Shown here piece by piece: positions 25,401 to 39,787 of a DNA stretch of 64,000 nt. Positions within the stretch are counted from its first letter, which is position 1; each line of letters starts with the position of its first letter. The position numbers and the translations under genes were made by a program. Origin of the DNA: Polytrichum commune (lineage: Eukaryota > Streptophyta > Polytrichopsida > Polytrichales > Polytrichaceae); the NCBI GenBank assembly GCA_950295325.1, contig OX485807.1, forward strand, positions 39,524,440-39,588,439. The letters are read 5' to 3'. The notes beneath the pieces were generated by a model. That model saw only the letters and a list, made by a program, of their open reading frames with translations, searched no databases and was not told the origin of the DNA.

Positions 25401-28400
25401 AAATCAATAAATAAGGGGCGTCAGTAAATTACTCTTTACATTAACATTCATGTAGCCCCAATCAAGCAGACTGGACAATTTGGGCTTTGATAACCACAAT
25501 AATAAGGATCATTCAACAGAATATATTCAATAGATCAATTAAATGTCATCTTGAGTGATTGAGAGTTGGTTATCCACACAACACTTTCCATGTTCAATAA
25601 GTTTGCCGTGCATGCTTGAAGGTAGTGTGAAGGTTTGGACAAAATACATTCTATATCGGTTCATTGAGGATTAAACTCATTTTGGCATGCCAAGAAGTGC
25701 TAAAATGAGATTAACCCTCAATTATCCAAAATAGACCGCTATTCATTCAAATTCAGACATTCCCTCCAAGCATGCACCACAAGTGGAAGGAGATTATTGG
25801 TATTGTATGCAAAACAACCAATAGAAAATCATAGGGGACAACTCCCAAAGGTGAGTCCCATTGAGTTAAAGGCTAACTCCAATAGGCTGCATGGCAATCA
25901 CAAAATGAAGACTCACTTCTTTACTAAAGTTCAGATATTCCATACACAAGACATGCCAAGACTTTGTACACCACTTACCAATGTCGGCCAAACAAGGCGC
26001 GAATATCTTCGTCCAAATCCTTTCCACAGACTGAAGCAGTTCCAAGAAAGAGTACTGGGAGATCGGAAGGGAGGTCAGCTAGTAGCATTTTCAATACTGC
26101 TCGCAGTTGATCATGGGCCTGCAAAAATAAAAATCAGATATTATACAAATCAAAATAGAGATGCTGATCTAGGTGAAAAAGTGATTGATTTACATTCCAG
26201 CTTATTGAGCTGAAACAAATAGCACAAGGAGTTGGTGAAACTATGATAAACTAGCTTCCAACATAACTAACAATCATTGCTTGCTTAGAAGTTGAAAGCT
26301 GCCACACCTGCCTTAGCAGCAAAAACAGTGGTCACTAAACTTATGTCCATGAAAGATGTACATCAGAGTAGGCTAGATGCACACCACCAATGCCAGCATC
26401 TCTTGACTATATTGTTACCAGAGACACAGAGGACCTGTAAATAGAAGACAGCTTCTCGATGCATCCTAGCCAAGCAGCAGAAGAATGTGCATTCAAAGCA
26501 ATTTGTATGAGCAAAGATTACAATGAAATGCATCCCATAGAAGATGACAATGAAAGTAGACTCACCGTATCCCACCAAAGATGAAGCTGGGGCAAATACA
26601 GAATAGAAGGTGTATTTCTCCGGGCCTCACCAAAGATGTGTACTAGTGCTTCTTCTGGAATCTTTGCACTAGGATCAGACAGAAGTGAAGGCAGCCCCAA
26701 TGAGTGGACTGGAAATCTCTCCAACTCATGCAACACTGCTGGTCCAATGTGGTCCTGCACCAGTGCCAAAAACTATTGGTCAAACACAAAATCCCTACAT
26801 CTAAAGCACCTACATAGACAGAAACAACTGCATGAAGCATTTGACCAATACAAGGTAAGTTCACTAGGTTTGTGATAAAGGCAAAAGAAAACATAAGTTG
26901 CAAGCTTTTTCCAAGAAATTTTATATTTGTTCATTAGGTATCTCCATTGTGATAGACGCGGAAGAAGCAATTCCATGATCATGCTTGAATTCAAGCTGAT
27001 AGTGATAATGAAAACCTAACTCTAGTCCATATACCTAGTTCCATAAAGACACCATCCAAGAATTGATAAACAAGAAAGTGTAAGCACATCCTACAGAGTA
27101 TGAAGTTACAATATAGAGGCAGATTTGAGATATACCAAGCCAGCCCCATCTCTCCCACACAGAAGAAATTTGGGTCGATAGACAAGAGGAGCATTGGAGC
27201 CCAATCCAAATAAACGAGCCAGTTGTTCGGGACTTTCATCTTCATCAGTGTCTGAATGGTTTGTGCTGGAAATGTCACGATTTGTCACTGGAAATATATC
27301 CGAAAGTGTTTTCATAATGGTTTGAAGATGTCCTTCCAGACAGGGAGCAATAACAGGAGAAAATGGCCTTGCATATGTGACAGCCCCTCGATGAGAGGCA
27401 GGAGTAATAGCTGCTACTGCTTCCAGGAAGTGGCGTCTCCCTACCTCCACTGAGTCCACATCTATTACAAACTGCTCATCACTCCTGAGATGACAATGAG
27501 AAAATACCATGAGTGTAGATATCTTTGTAAGAATTGTCATAATCTGACTGATAAGTTCACTCTATACTCCTGAAAATACTGTAAGACATTCTCAAGTGTA
27601 ATCCCAGAGCCCCATCCTTCAGGTAGGCAAGTTTGTCACAGCATTAGAAAACTTCAAAAGCTATAACGGGCCCTCTGAAGAACTCTGGCAAAATTCACGT
27701 ATGAGGAGTTTTGACATCCTCTAGATGTTGGCCACCATGAGAGTTTAACTCTCACTGGAACATTCATTACTAACCAGGCATCCTGCAGAACCTGCTGAAG
27801 ATCTTAGCATCAGGCTCACATTCTAATAATCTCTGCAACATCACCTACCAGCTGCACTTCACAAGAAAGGTGCAGATGTTCACCTATACACCTGAGGATA
27901 CTTTTTCCGAAAGGCTCGAATAGCTGCCTCAGTGCATAAGGCCTTCAGATCTGCTCCACAATATCCAACACATGATGCCGCAAGCTCCCTCCGAAGCTCC
28001 TCTGAAGGTGGATTTTGCCATTTTCTTGTATGAATGTCCAAAATTTCAACCCGAGCCTCAAATGTTGGATGATTCAGGATCAATTCTCTGTCAAACCGAC
28101 CTGGCCTTCTTAAAGCTCCATCAATTGCGTCGATCCTATTGGTAGCACCAATCACCACCACTTGGCCACGTGAATCAAGACCATCCATGAGGGCAAGAAG
28201 TGTTGACACAATTGAATTGTGAATCTGTTCTTGTTTGCTGGAACGCACAGGAGCCAAGCCATCTATTTCATCAAAGAAAATGATTGAAGGCTGACATCGT
28301 TGAGCCTCTTCGAAAAGCATGCGCAACTGTCTTTCAGCTTCTCCTACCCACCTGCACAACAGACATGAATCTTCTTATCAATGTGGAGAGGCAATATGCT

Positions 28401-31400
28401 CACAAGTTCCAGCACAGGTTTTATGGTGTTAGGTACATGACATAAAAGCCACAAGAAATCAATTTCTCCATCTTAGCCAGTTGCATACGCATTGATTGTG
28501 ATTGTGATTGCTTGATCACCAGAATACAAAGCATAGAACACTATCAGCCAGTAGGAGAGTATGCAACACATCATGAATTCAAATCACAGTAGGACTATTA
28601 CTTTGAAAGCACATCTGCTCCTTTCCGCATGTAGAAGTTGACTTTCTGTCCAGCTCTGGACGCTGCACTTGCCATAGCCCGAGCAATCAGTGTCTTGCCT
28701 GTGCCTGGTGGCCCAGAAAGTAGAACTCCTCGTGGTGGAGTTATGTGGTATTTGGCAAAGAAATCTGGATAGAGCAATGGGAAAAATACCATCTCCTTCA
28801 AGGAGTCAATGTAATGTGCCAAGCCCCCTATCTGTTCAAACCCAACTGTGTCATCCACCTGCACTGGCTGAATATCTGCTCCTCCTTTTGAACTGGGACC
28901 TGCTGTTTGCACCCCCCCTTCTCCAGAATCCAATGCACCAACATGTGTCATTCACGAGTAGAAATGGGATAGAACATAGGTTGAGCTACACTCAAGAAAC
29001 TCAGAGATGTGTCATTAGCTTTCAAGCGACTGCCAGAAATCATCCTACCCTATGACCCTTCTCACTAATAAGGATGCAATATCATACTAAGTTACAAGAT
29101 GTGCTCTTTCACAGCAAGCCAATATGAGCAGTGAAGCACTTGTATATTTGCTGTTACAGCATTGGTAAGATACCTGGTGCTGCAGAGGCCCAATGGCTGC
29201 CAGGTTGACCCCATCCACTGGCCGCAGCTGCCCAGTTGGTAGGACCACTTGTGTCCAGACCTGGTGGTAGCCAAGGATGGGATGTTCGACCGGCTCGCAA
29301 CCAGGGAGCTGCGGCACCCTGATCATGTTCATCCACTAGTAGTGAGTCATCTGAATCATCAGCCCTCATTGAACGATGGCGTTTATATGACCGATTTCCT
29401 GACCGCCGACCTTCACGACCCCGCTTTGTGCCTCCCCCTGCACACTCACAATATTAAGATCAAGTATATCAGCAGCATATATGTTGTACTGCATCTAATT
29501 TTCTGTGTCGAGTTGTGAGGAGCACTTGGACAACAACACCCATAAGATTAAGAATTATTCCATTACAGACACTTCTATTATTCAAAAACTTACAGGAGGA
29601 CGTGTACACCCAATATTCCATGAAGGGACAAAACAAAGAGTCAAGGAATAGCTATCTGAAATCCAACAGTCTATGTATTCAAGCAGTAAGAATAAATTCT
29701 GAACAACAAGTTTGTCATCTAGGGGTACAGGGGGAGACCGACCTCCATGGAACATTTTGCGGGGAGAGCGTGCTCTCACAGTCCTCTCTTCCCTTCGGGG
29801 AGAAAAGCGTTGAACACCCGTGCGATTACGCAAGGCATAGCGACGGCGGCCCTCTCGTTCCTCAGCCTCTTCATCTTCCTCTTCCTCTTCTTCTTCTTCC
29901 TCCTCTTCCTCTCCCTCTTCCTCCTCCTCTTCTTCTTCCTCATCTGCACCACAATTTGACTTACTACATAATTATCATTGCAAGCAGGTATGTGAAATAC
30001 AAAATTCAACTGTTCTCATCACATGAATTGACTATGTCATATCCATCAACAAGAATTGCAAATCACCTCCATGATTAGAGGTAAAAAGTTGTGACAACTG
30101 AGCCTAAGAGATCTTTGAGCAAGGAGTCTAATGTAGAAAAATGGCGAGATTGTTAAAGGATCTAGGATCCAACTGTCATTTCCTCAGGAGAATGGGTAAC
30201 GCAGCCTATATCAATGGCTCTTTATAAATATGAACATTACTCTGGTGCAAAACAAATTCCGCTCAGCAAAGGGTCTGATAAACTTTATTAGATCATAATA
30301 ATGACTACCAAGTAGATAAAAAGAAAATGTTTATTATTGTTAGAGCCACTTTGTACCACATTGGTTCTCAGTGCCTCCTGTCTCCAGCTCCATTTCACAG
30401 GAAAGGTCCTTCAAAAAGAGCCTAAGGGACAGCAACTGCTTATATCTTCACCTTTCACTGCAAAACATCTAAAGAAATTACCTTTATTTCCCATATCCCT
30501 GTCAGAAGAATTTTGGTCATCATCTTCAAAATCCTGTGATGAAAGTTCAAGCCTTGGGGCCCTTATTGAGTGGCGAGGTCTCAATCCCTCCCGTCTTGGA
30601 GCAGCTGCAGCATCCATGTTCTTCTTATCTGAAGGATCCGGGCTCCCCTCTTCCTCTGGGCTGGGCTCTGCTTTTGCGGCGTGTGCTGAACTGTATCTAC
30701 TATGTCTTGATACCTTTCACACATAAACATGGAAGATAAGGCAATGCAAATAGTCCACAGGGCATATCCAGCGCAAATGTGTTTAGACCCATGAAATATT
30801 TAAGCAAATAATTCCCTCTGGTTGATCTCACCATATCTGGTTCCTCTCCAACATTCAGAAGGCTTGTACAAAGAACACAAGGAATCCAGAGGTGGCGCTC
30901 TCCAATGTCTCTAGTGAAATAGGAGCTTAATCCTTGAATTCAATTTGAGGATATTCTAGCATGCAGATCTATATTAAAACGCACACAGGAACTTGCTGTC
31001 TAAGCCTCCACAGTATGCTCATACCTATTAATGAAAATGCACACGGGAACTTGCTGCCTAAACCTCCACAGTAAGCTCGTGCCTATTGATGAGAACAGAT
31101 CGGGACAAAGAAAAGGAATATCAACAAAAACTTCATCTTAGCTCAACATAGATGATCAACAACCCTGGTGCATCATATTACACTGTCCACAAACATGCCA
31201 AGTTTCAAACCAATGACTATTTAGGTCCACAAATAAAGCATACCCGAGTCCGGTCGCGGAAAACCTCGTGTTCGCTGGCATCGGATTCATAATCAACATG
31301 TACTAGGACCCTCCTTTTCCTTGTAGAGCGCCTTAAGTTAGTGGCATCAGCAGGGTGCTGCCACATCAACCACTTGTTCTGATCAGTGGCTAAGTTGTTG

Positions 31401-32504
31401 ATTGTGACTTGGCCAGGGAGCATAATAAGATTAAAAGAGTGCTAGCATTGAAATTTCTTTGCTGACCGGAGTCTGCATGGGGTGCTGTACCTATATATAG
31501 CTTGTGGGATATTTGTCAAACGGATTCCTTATATAGGTCACATAAATACCGCTGGTCTGAGCCAATCCCCAAGAACTCACTCCATAGATTTTCGACCAAA
31601 AATATACTGTGGCGACCTGAGCATATCATATGACAATCCCAAGCCGCCTAATCCGTTGACCACCCAATAAATGATATCATCACAATCACCTGCCTTCAAC
31701 CATACTACACTCGGTACTCTTGCTTCATCCACCACCCACCATCTTATACTTGTGATGATAACCGGGCTTTAGGATTGAGCATCACATGCTCAAGCCTCTC
31801 CACAAATAGTAAGACACAAAAAGCACAGCAAACACAAAATACATAAGCAACACCGTTCAGACAAATGTGGAGATTGCTTCCAACCTGATTGGCGACGCTA
31901 TCAGATGGCATCGAGGGATCCGCTTCGTTCTCCAACGCCTGAAACACAAAATCAATCCGCACTAAAATGTCATCATCTCCCCCATGTCCAAGGGGGGAAG
32001 CAAGAAATTTATTATAAAAAATTGCCCACTCTCGGAAAGGCTTTAAAAAGACAAAAGCAAAGAAAAAGCTAAGGTATAAATTAATAAACAATAAAGCGAT
32101 CGATTGGTGCTGTCTCGCATGTCCGCAATTGTCAATCGGGCGCATTAAAATGCACAGAGTGCAAGCCAAGAACCGAATTCCGCATTCAAGATAACACACA
32201 ACGGGAGGACCACCATCACACCAAAAAAGAAAACAGAAAATTCCACCACGCAACCTGGAAAGAAAATTATATATACGATAGGTTGACGAATGGAGAAGGG
32301 ACGCACCGGGGGAGAAGCAGAGTGCGGCGAGGATGAGTTTTTGTTGACACCGTTGGGCTTGTGCAAAATGGCATTGGCTAGGCGCACGGCTGCCGCGCCT
32401 CTGTTTTTGCGCTTGGACTTGCTGGCATTGCGGATGTGACGAGTGAGTCGATGGTGTGTTGAGGAGAGGCGCCGTGCCGGCCCATGGCCACGCCCCGCCT
32501 TCAT
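22466..32504 (-). CDS. BRAT1: AAA-ATPase with bromodomain, BRAT1/ATAD2 family, 16 exons
   Basis: Orthologue of Arabidopsis At1g05910 (BRAT1), a nuclear ATPase that binds acetylated chromatin and counteracts silencing. Exons (minus): 32504-32307, 31938-31885, 31357-31244, 30713-30482, 29943-29743, 29437-29174, 28920-28602, 28351-27884, 27484-27136, 26754-26566, 26118-25979, 25391-25146, 24944-24758, 24559-24494, 23767-23527 and 22971-22466. Phases agree throughout, giving 1257 aa (Arabidopsis about 1210). A basic N-terminus is followed by an acidic run of about 30 Glu/Asp (about residue 200-235) and SDDSLLVDEHDQG. The AAA core has Walker A GPPGTGKT (about 425), Walker B IIFFDEIDG (about 485) and RRPGRFDRE. 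A second, degenerate AAA module follows (LPSLLSDPSAKIPEEALVHI). The bromodomain spans about 905-1030 (RRLRMCLRDVCNR, HYPVMDDEAPDYRNVVHNPM, DVDLIPANAQEYNG). The C-terminus is a helical tail. The acceptors of exons 3, 4 and 7 are the least certain. Confidence 0.93.
25600..25870. mobile_element. Second copy of the 16345-type MITE, in a BRAT1-like intron
   Basis: Shares long stretches with 16345-16649, including TTGTATGCAAAACAACCAAT and CATGCACCACAAGTGGAA. The right inverted end AGTCCCATTGAGTTAAA (25854-25870) is clear. The left end is not, so the copy may be truncated. It lies between exons 11 and 12. Confidence 0.68.
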
Positions 32505-32556
32505 AGACGAAGGCCACGAGTCTCCCCCTCGTCCCTCCGCATGCACACCAACCACC

Positions 32557-32564
32557 AAACCCTA
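32557..32564 (+). promoter_or_regulatory. Telobox AAACCCTA upstream of the BRAT1-like gene
   Basis: Exact match about 55 bp upstream of the start codon, probably in the 5' UTR or core promoter. Confidence 0.45.
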
Positions 32565-35500
32565 ACTAAATCACCTCCTCCGATGCCCTCCCCCTCTTCT
32601 TTGCTTCGTTCCACCGCTACCACAACTGCTGCTCTCGCCCTGGGCGATGCGGGGCTCTTGCAATCGGCGTCTTACATCGGACTCTCCTTGTCGTTGCAAT
32701 CCATCCACACGGCGACGCATCGAACGTGAAGCGAGGTTTCGGAGCCTTACCGAAGCCCTCCCTTCTCAAGCGAGGAGGGGAGAGGAGAGGGGAGAGCTAA
32801 AAGAAATGAGCCAAGGGACGGAAAGAAACGATAAAGAAACCCCATGCGTTCGTAAAAGATGTCGGAAAGAAAAGAGGAATCTTGTTGTGTGGGAATCATC
32901 TCTTTTGGGTTTCTTTCCCGAGACCAAAACTTGAACGTGGACTCAATTTTGGGGGAGTTATCATACTAAGGGGTGCGTTCACACTAAGCTCCAAGACTAA
33001 AGAAACTCCAATCTCGAGTGGTTCTATTGGTCAAGAGACCATAGATTTGGATCCAAGGAGTTTACATTAAGGTCCAGGTCCAAGGTGTGAATAAATGAAG
33101 TAGGGCTAATGTGGTGTCACTCTGCCGCCAAATCTTGGTGGGTCCATGTTCAAGAATATACTTTTCCTAGTTTGAGAAACTTACGTAATCATGAAGCTTG
33201 GGTCCACTCTTGAGTCCGAAAGTAAGGTCCTTTAAGGGTGTTTTGGACTCCAAGTTCTAGGATCCATATCCTAATATAAACCCAGCTTTATAGTAGTCAA
33301 CCATTACAAGCCGATGTCTTTCTAACATACTGTAGGTTAAATAAATGTTGGAAGTAACTGAACAGTGCACAATGTCATCAATATTTTTAACATTGACAAT
33401 GAACTTATACTTCATAAGTGAGATATTTGATACAAGGTAAGCTCCCCATAGCTTAAGAAACAAATTTAAAAAAGTAATTTAAAAAAAACAAACAAACAAA
33501 CAAACAAACAAACAAGAAGTTGTGATCATTATTCTTAATGCATAGTTTTTTCCCCCGTGAGTTGCACTTGGATCTAAGGTAGAAGTGCCTACACTTCTAG
33601 CAACAGAGACTCTTCATGTGACAATAATTTTCATAAAGTAATCAACAATGTTAGCAAATCCATAAGGAGGTTGTTGAAGTCAATTTCATTTAATTTTGAC
33701 ACATTGTGATGAAGGTATGATTGATAAAAGCAAACACTTTCTTGCAAGTTGAAGTGTTCAAATAGCCCCCTCCCCCTCCCCCGCCCCCGCCCCATCCCAA
33801 CCAACAGTATTCGGCATCGATCTACCTCTCCAAATCAATGGATTACATTCTCTAAGTTTGTATCAAATTATCATTAAAGCTCACTTGCATAATCACTTTA
33901 AATTATTTGCTGGTGGTTATTTTTTGGGGGGTCTTTAAGTGGTTGGTAACTTGGAACCATTGATTTACTACATGTACACTAATTGATATTGGAGGAAAGT
34001 AACAAGGCCAATGATATGATACAAAAAAAACAAACAAAATATTTCAAAATATAGAAAGTTATGGAATGTGTATTTTCAGCCATCCAAAACAAAGCTCAAG
34101 CAACTTTCACTTGTCTAGGAATTATACTCTTTTCTAAGGGATTGTGCTTCTAGGATGATTTGGCGGGGATCGATGACAGTGACTCTTTCTTCCATGTGTA
34201 TGGATGTAGTGTTAAATCTTGTCTTAGTTGATAACTCATACTTGTTTGTCAATGTCAAACAAGGTCTTTAATTCATATGTTATAATACACCCTAAATTGA
34301 GTTTGGGATCCCCATGCATTTTGGAGTTTATTGAATCTAACGTATCGGTATATGGGTCGTGTATGGTCACTTTTCAACTTCATCTCACACTTGTACATTT
34401 GAGTGGTATTCGTCAAAATGGGATATTCCTGTAAAATTCGATGAAGGCCCAGTCCATAATTACAATATGTTGAATTCTATGGAACGGTCTTCCAATAAAT
34501 ATGCATCTAAAGTTTTAAAATATTTTTAAAAACACAATTTCATCAATTATCAATTAATTAAATATGTTTAATGGTATAATCATTTGCGTGAACATAAGTT
34601 GGATGTGTTTCTTTTATTTTACGTAAGACTAATGTAGGCATTGTTCATTTTCCACTACCTTTAGATGTTTCTATTATCTAATAACATCCAAATAACCGTT
34701 GAGGATTCACATGCCTGTCTCCATGGAATCTAGATACATTGAAAGTGTATTCATAATGAACTTGCCATCAAATTGAGACACCCAATAAACTTTTATTTTA
34801 AAATATGTCAAATTTGACTTATATACAAGTTCAAAGCTTGTAGTTAAAAACAAACACCAAAAAAGGACACGTGCTACAATGAGGTTGGAGTATGTGCTAA
34901 AATTATAGTTTCCATGCTACATTCAATACGTAAAACAATTGAAAGTGCACGTGTGGTCTTTTGAAGAAAAAAAGTCAACATTCCCTTTGACCTCGGAAAC
35001 TTTTGAAACATTCCGATTCCAAAACTTGAAGTAATATTCTTTGTGATTCACAAATGTTGACCGGAGGAAATGCTTCCCAATATCATCCAATGGTCATATT
35101 ACTATATGTGACCCAATATGTGGGGTTTGAAAGTATCCGCAACATGGTCACACGCATTAGTAGGTCTTAGTTACCGGCTTCAATGTGAGGATTTTTTAGG
35201 GTTGGTGCAATGGGGATGATCATGATTAGTGAAAAGCTTAAGGGGATTGGGAGTGGATACCATGATACTTATGGATTGTGTGCGATTGTGTGCTTCCAAC
35301 CACTTTAGATCACACTAATTTTGACAATTTGGATTTAGTGAGCTACATACTAATTTCCCTAAAAAAATGTAATTAGTATAATTAATCTAATGTTGAATGT
35401 TCGATCGATTGTTGTAATACTCTAAAGTAGCTTCCAATATCCTTATAATTAATGTTTAGTATATTACATCTCATCTTATCATTATTTAACTCATGTTGTT

Positions 35501-36616
35501 GCTAGTATTTATAATGGAACGTGGGACTCAATACGAGACCACTTGTTAAGAATACTAATTCAAAATTTTAAAACCTAACACGCCATTTATGATATTTTGT
35601 ATTGTTTTAACCATATTGTAACTTAGTTACTTTCTACTTTACATCATATATTTTACCAACAAAAGTCAAACATGTTGCTTGGACATTATAAAATATAAAC
35701 AGCTAAAACCGGTATAACCTTACATTCCTAAGTAAAAAGAGATTGTTCTAAGAATAAGTGAGACACCGTGTACCATAAACATCATGCAATCACTATGCAT
35801 CATTTTGAATAGAGATTGTAAGGAAATATAACAACAATCTTCAATCACTAGTTCATCAACTACATGTAAAAACTACAAAATTACAACGTTAGAAGGGGGT
35901 TGCTAAATTGACCACATAGATTGTTAAAACAACCAAAGAAATGCGTCACACCGTCAGTGACTTGTCAAAATTTGATTGTTCATCGCACACATGAAGAGGA
36001 GCGAGATACTAACCCTACTTCTTTTTTATTTATATTTCAGCTCATAACTAGAATTGTTGAAATTTTGACTGGTCATGTGACCGCGTAATGCATCTTTGTG
36101 ATCGTTTTAAATAGTGTGTTGCTAAATACAAGCACACTTTTTCTTTTATTTTTTTTATAATAATGAGCTCAGTCAACTGAACGCCCGAGCTGACGAGCTT
36201 GGTCGAAAGGCCGAAACAGAGGACTAGATAATGAAGGAAGGCCACAGCTAAAGAAATGGACCACGAGGAAGTGGGAAGGAAGAGAGAAAGAAAGAACGAG
36301 CAAAGGAAAGGGAACTTAAGTAGGAGTAGGCTCGCACAACTTCGCCTTAGCCTTTTCCTTACAGATCTCCATTTCTTTTACCTTGTCCTTTGCCATTTCC
36401 TTTGGGGCTGGGACATATTTCTTTGGGGATGGGGAGTTGTTGGGCCTCAGGGGTGGAGCAACTAACTAACTAGTTTTTCCCCACAACATGAAGGCCCCCA
36501 TTGGGGAACTCAAGGAGAATTCGAGGCCGAGCTCGGGGGTGGGGCCCGCATGCCCAAATGTTCGTGGTGGGCCATCTTTTCCATTCATGGGGGCTAGGGT
36601 TTTAGTTATTTATGTG

Positions 36617-37190
36617 ATGAGGATGGTGGTGGTGGTGGTGATGATGATGCCTTTTGTTTGAGAGTGTGTGCTTTTGGAGTTTCGAATTTTGACCCGGGTT
36701 GTGGTTTTTAAGTTTAACTACTTTTGATCTATGGCCATCATGGGTATTTGCTTCAAGGGAACCTCATTATTATTTATTCCGTGATGACATGTTGATTTTT
36801 GATTGGAGGTGACATGGTTTCTTTTTAGAGGGGGCCCAACCAATAGAAACATGACATGTGGCATAACGCTCAAACTATGACTTAATACGTGCTAATGTAT
36901 TTTTTGATGATGATGATGTCTTTGGGTTGTAAGTGTGTGTTTTTTGAGTTTCGGATTTCAATACAAGTCATGGTTTTAGGTTCAACTATTATTTTTAATC
37001 TATGGACTTCACAGATATTTGTTACATGGGTTGTCCTCGTTATTTGGTACCATAAGTGATAACAAGTTGAATGCTTTCGTGCCACCATCCCTCATTTTTG
37101 GGATGACGTGGCTTTTATAGAGGTTCTGAGTAATAGAAAGGTGACAAGTGGCATTAATATAAGACCTTTAATCAATATGTGTATAACATA
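36617..37190. repeat. Tandem duplication, two copies of about 285 bp
   Basis: Copy A starts near 36617 and copy B near 36899. Shared order: GATGATGATG block, TTGAGTTTCGGATTT-like block, 'ATCTATGG', a GGTTGTCCTC/GGGAACCTC block, then 'AATAGAAA...GTGACA(A)GTGGCAT'. The copies are diverged, so the event is old. Confidence 0.7.
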
Positions 37191-37477
37191 TTACTGATCA
37201 TCTACGATATTGTTATCTTGGATTTCATTTTGGAAGGTTTTTTTATTCGTGGGTAGGTTAAATCATTCTCTTTTAACTCCGATACCCATAGGATGTGTGT
37301 TATATGGTATGTAACCCTTATATGATTTACTCTTCTTCATTGAACATCAAAATAACAAGTGTTATGATGAGATTGGACTTTGTGCTCAAAATGTTAATTA
37401 AGTTGTTAAAACAATTGGGAGGGTCTACATAATTCCTTTGGGAAAAAAAAACAAAGATTATCTTCGTGTTGACTTCC

Positions 37478-37626
37478 TACATAACATTATTTAGATTCAT
37501 AACAATGTGATGTGGGACTAACAATATTCCACCGAATATTTCCCATGTACATGTTGATGTTGGAATATTCTGTAGAATAATGGCAGTCCCACAAAACATT
37601 GTTATGGATCTAAACAATGTTATGTA
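37478..37626. mobile_element. Hairpin MITE of 149 bp
   Basis: Arms 37479-37519 and 37585-37625 are 41-bp inverted copies with about four mismatches (outer ends ACATAACATT...AATGTTATGT). T and A outside the arms extend the symmetry to TACATAAC/GTTATGTA, which could be a TA target duplication. No coding capacity. Confidence 0.8.
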
Positions 37627-39430
37627 TATTTGTTAAACCTCATCTTTTATGATTCTAAAACTTGGAATGACAATTTCAATGACTCATGGTTGCTACCTAA
37701 ATCAATCGATTCTAGATTTGATCCAATGGCCAAAATTGTATGCGGAATTTGGAGTGCATGCAAGAGGCCCCACTCACCTTATAATCTTTCTTACTTTAGA
37801 GGACTTGATTTTTCCTTTACTTTCCATTTCATTCTTATTCTCATTTTGAAAGTTTTTTTCCTATGTAGGTAAGTTAAATCACATGCTTTTAGCTCCAACA
37901 CCCACCATAGTAGGAATATCCAATAATTTGAAGGCATAGTTCAATTTTTTTTTTTTCCTTCTTTTTCTTTTTTGAGAACACATGAGGTGTGCGTGGCCAT
38001 TTGGCTAGTTTTTTCATCAAGTAGAGAGAAGATTTCACAGCTGAGAATTGAACCGCCAACCACTTCATTTGGTCTTGGGTACCTCTCCACTATCATCTAG
38101 TAGTATAGGGTCATCTCAAACTAGTTCAATCTCTTTTGAGCATGTGTATGTTCTTTGATCCTCACATAACACACCAAAAATCAAACATAGGTGTATGATT
38201 AAGAATAGTAATTGAATAACACATGCATACCTTACCATGCTTACCAACGCAAATAAATGATTTGTAAACAATTTGTTATTGAAGGCACAATACATACATG
38301 CGTTACACCAAGTGGTTTTAAATGATGAACATCATATGAATGAAAACATCTATCATTAGTTAATTAATGAAATCCATAATTGACGATTTTCATCTAAATT
38401 ACATATGGACTATATCAGAGAGCCTATTGTTTGGTCAACTATCATTGATCAAGTGGACCTCCATGGGGTAGGGGTTGCTTATAGGTGCAATTATCTTATT
38501 TACAAACAAATCATTCGCTTCATAGTGAAGAAGTTTTGGACATCAATGTTAAAGCACATCACTCTCAAAAGGTGAGCACAATGTTTATTGTAATTATTTA
38601 TTATAAGACATTTTTAATTTCGTAAACTTGAAACACATACTTCATTGAGTGTACATATGCAAATTGATCTTACAAGGATTCCAATCCCACTATTGATCAC
38701 TACATCACGCGTCATTGATCCGATGCATTACTTTTAGATTTGAAACTAAAGAAGATACATTGGAGAAATGGTCATGCCTCAACATTTTGACAAAAAGTTT
38801 TGGTGAAGGGGCACCTTGTCCATAGTCCCACTTCAAGATTCTCATGGAGTTCTTTGCATCTTGCAATTAAATTGCATATGAAATATGCAACTCAATTGTC
38901 GTCACAATAGTTCTTGTGGGTCTGCCCAAAGGGTTGTGTAACAAGTGGGGCTGGCAACATCTTAGTGTGTGAACTACTCCACTCACATGTTCTTTGACCC
39001 CACAAAAAGCTCATTGGAGTTGCATACTAGGAATTTTGGAAGCCTCTATTGAAATGATTTTCTCAAAGATGTACCATAGGTGGAAACAAATACATATTTC
39101 ATCATGTCATCTAAGATGAATATAACTTATTTCTTGGATCAAAGCTTTGACTTGATAGGCCTTCATGAGAGAGAAGAATGACACCAACTTCGAAACGAGG
39201 GTTGCCATATATGAGAATACATTAAGCTCATGTGTAGGTCTTAACACAAGTATATGGGGCTAGACTATGGACCAAGTGCTATTGCCTTATGTTAGAAGTG
39301 GTTTGTTTTGGGACGTGAACTCTTTAAGGACAACTCTCCTCACTTTTTTATCTATTTATGAAGTGCTTTTGTCAATTGCAATGCTTCATGATGTCAAATG
39401 ACATTGAGTTTTTGTGTTAAATGAAGCTAA

Positions 39431-39787
39431 TATATGTGGGTGTTATTCGGTCCAATTTCATGTTCCCCAACTTCCATTGATTAGATTTACGCAACAAAAC
39501 TTGTGTTGCATTAGCAAATCTACAAAAATTGGATTCACATTGGACCTCCCTTGATTTATAGAAAATGCGTGTTTGTCAATTCCTTAACTTAATACATAGA
39601 TCTCCCAATTGTGTTCACTATCAAGTATGGAGTAGCTAATTAAATCTTAAGACATAGGCCGATCTCCTTTGAACACATGTCTTTATGGTGTTTGTTCTTT
39701 GATCCTCACCTAATCACACACCAATCAAATACAATCAAACACATGTGTCCGATTAAGAAAAGTAACCGAATAACACCCACATACCTT
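39431..39787. mobile_element. MITE-like element with TATGTGGGTGTTATTCGG ends
   Basis: The left arm at 39431-39450 (TATATGTGGGTGTTATTCGG) is inverted at 39766-39787 (CCGAATAACACCCACATACC). It is about 357 bp and non-coding. Related sequence occurs at 45404-45640 (left part) and about 38130-38238 (right part). Confidence 0.7.

Noticed and set aside
29747-30078. Leu/Phe-rich plus-strand ORFs that look like membrane proteins
   Set aside because: They are the complement of the Glu-rich acidic run in the BRAT1-like exon 5.
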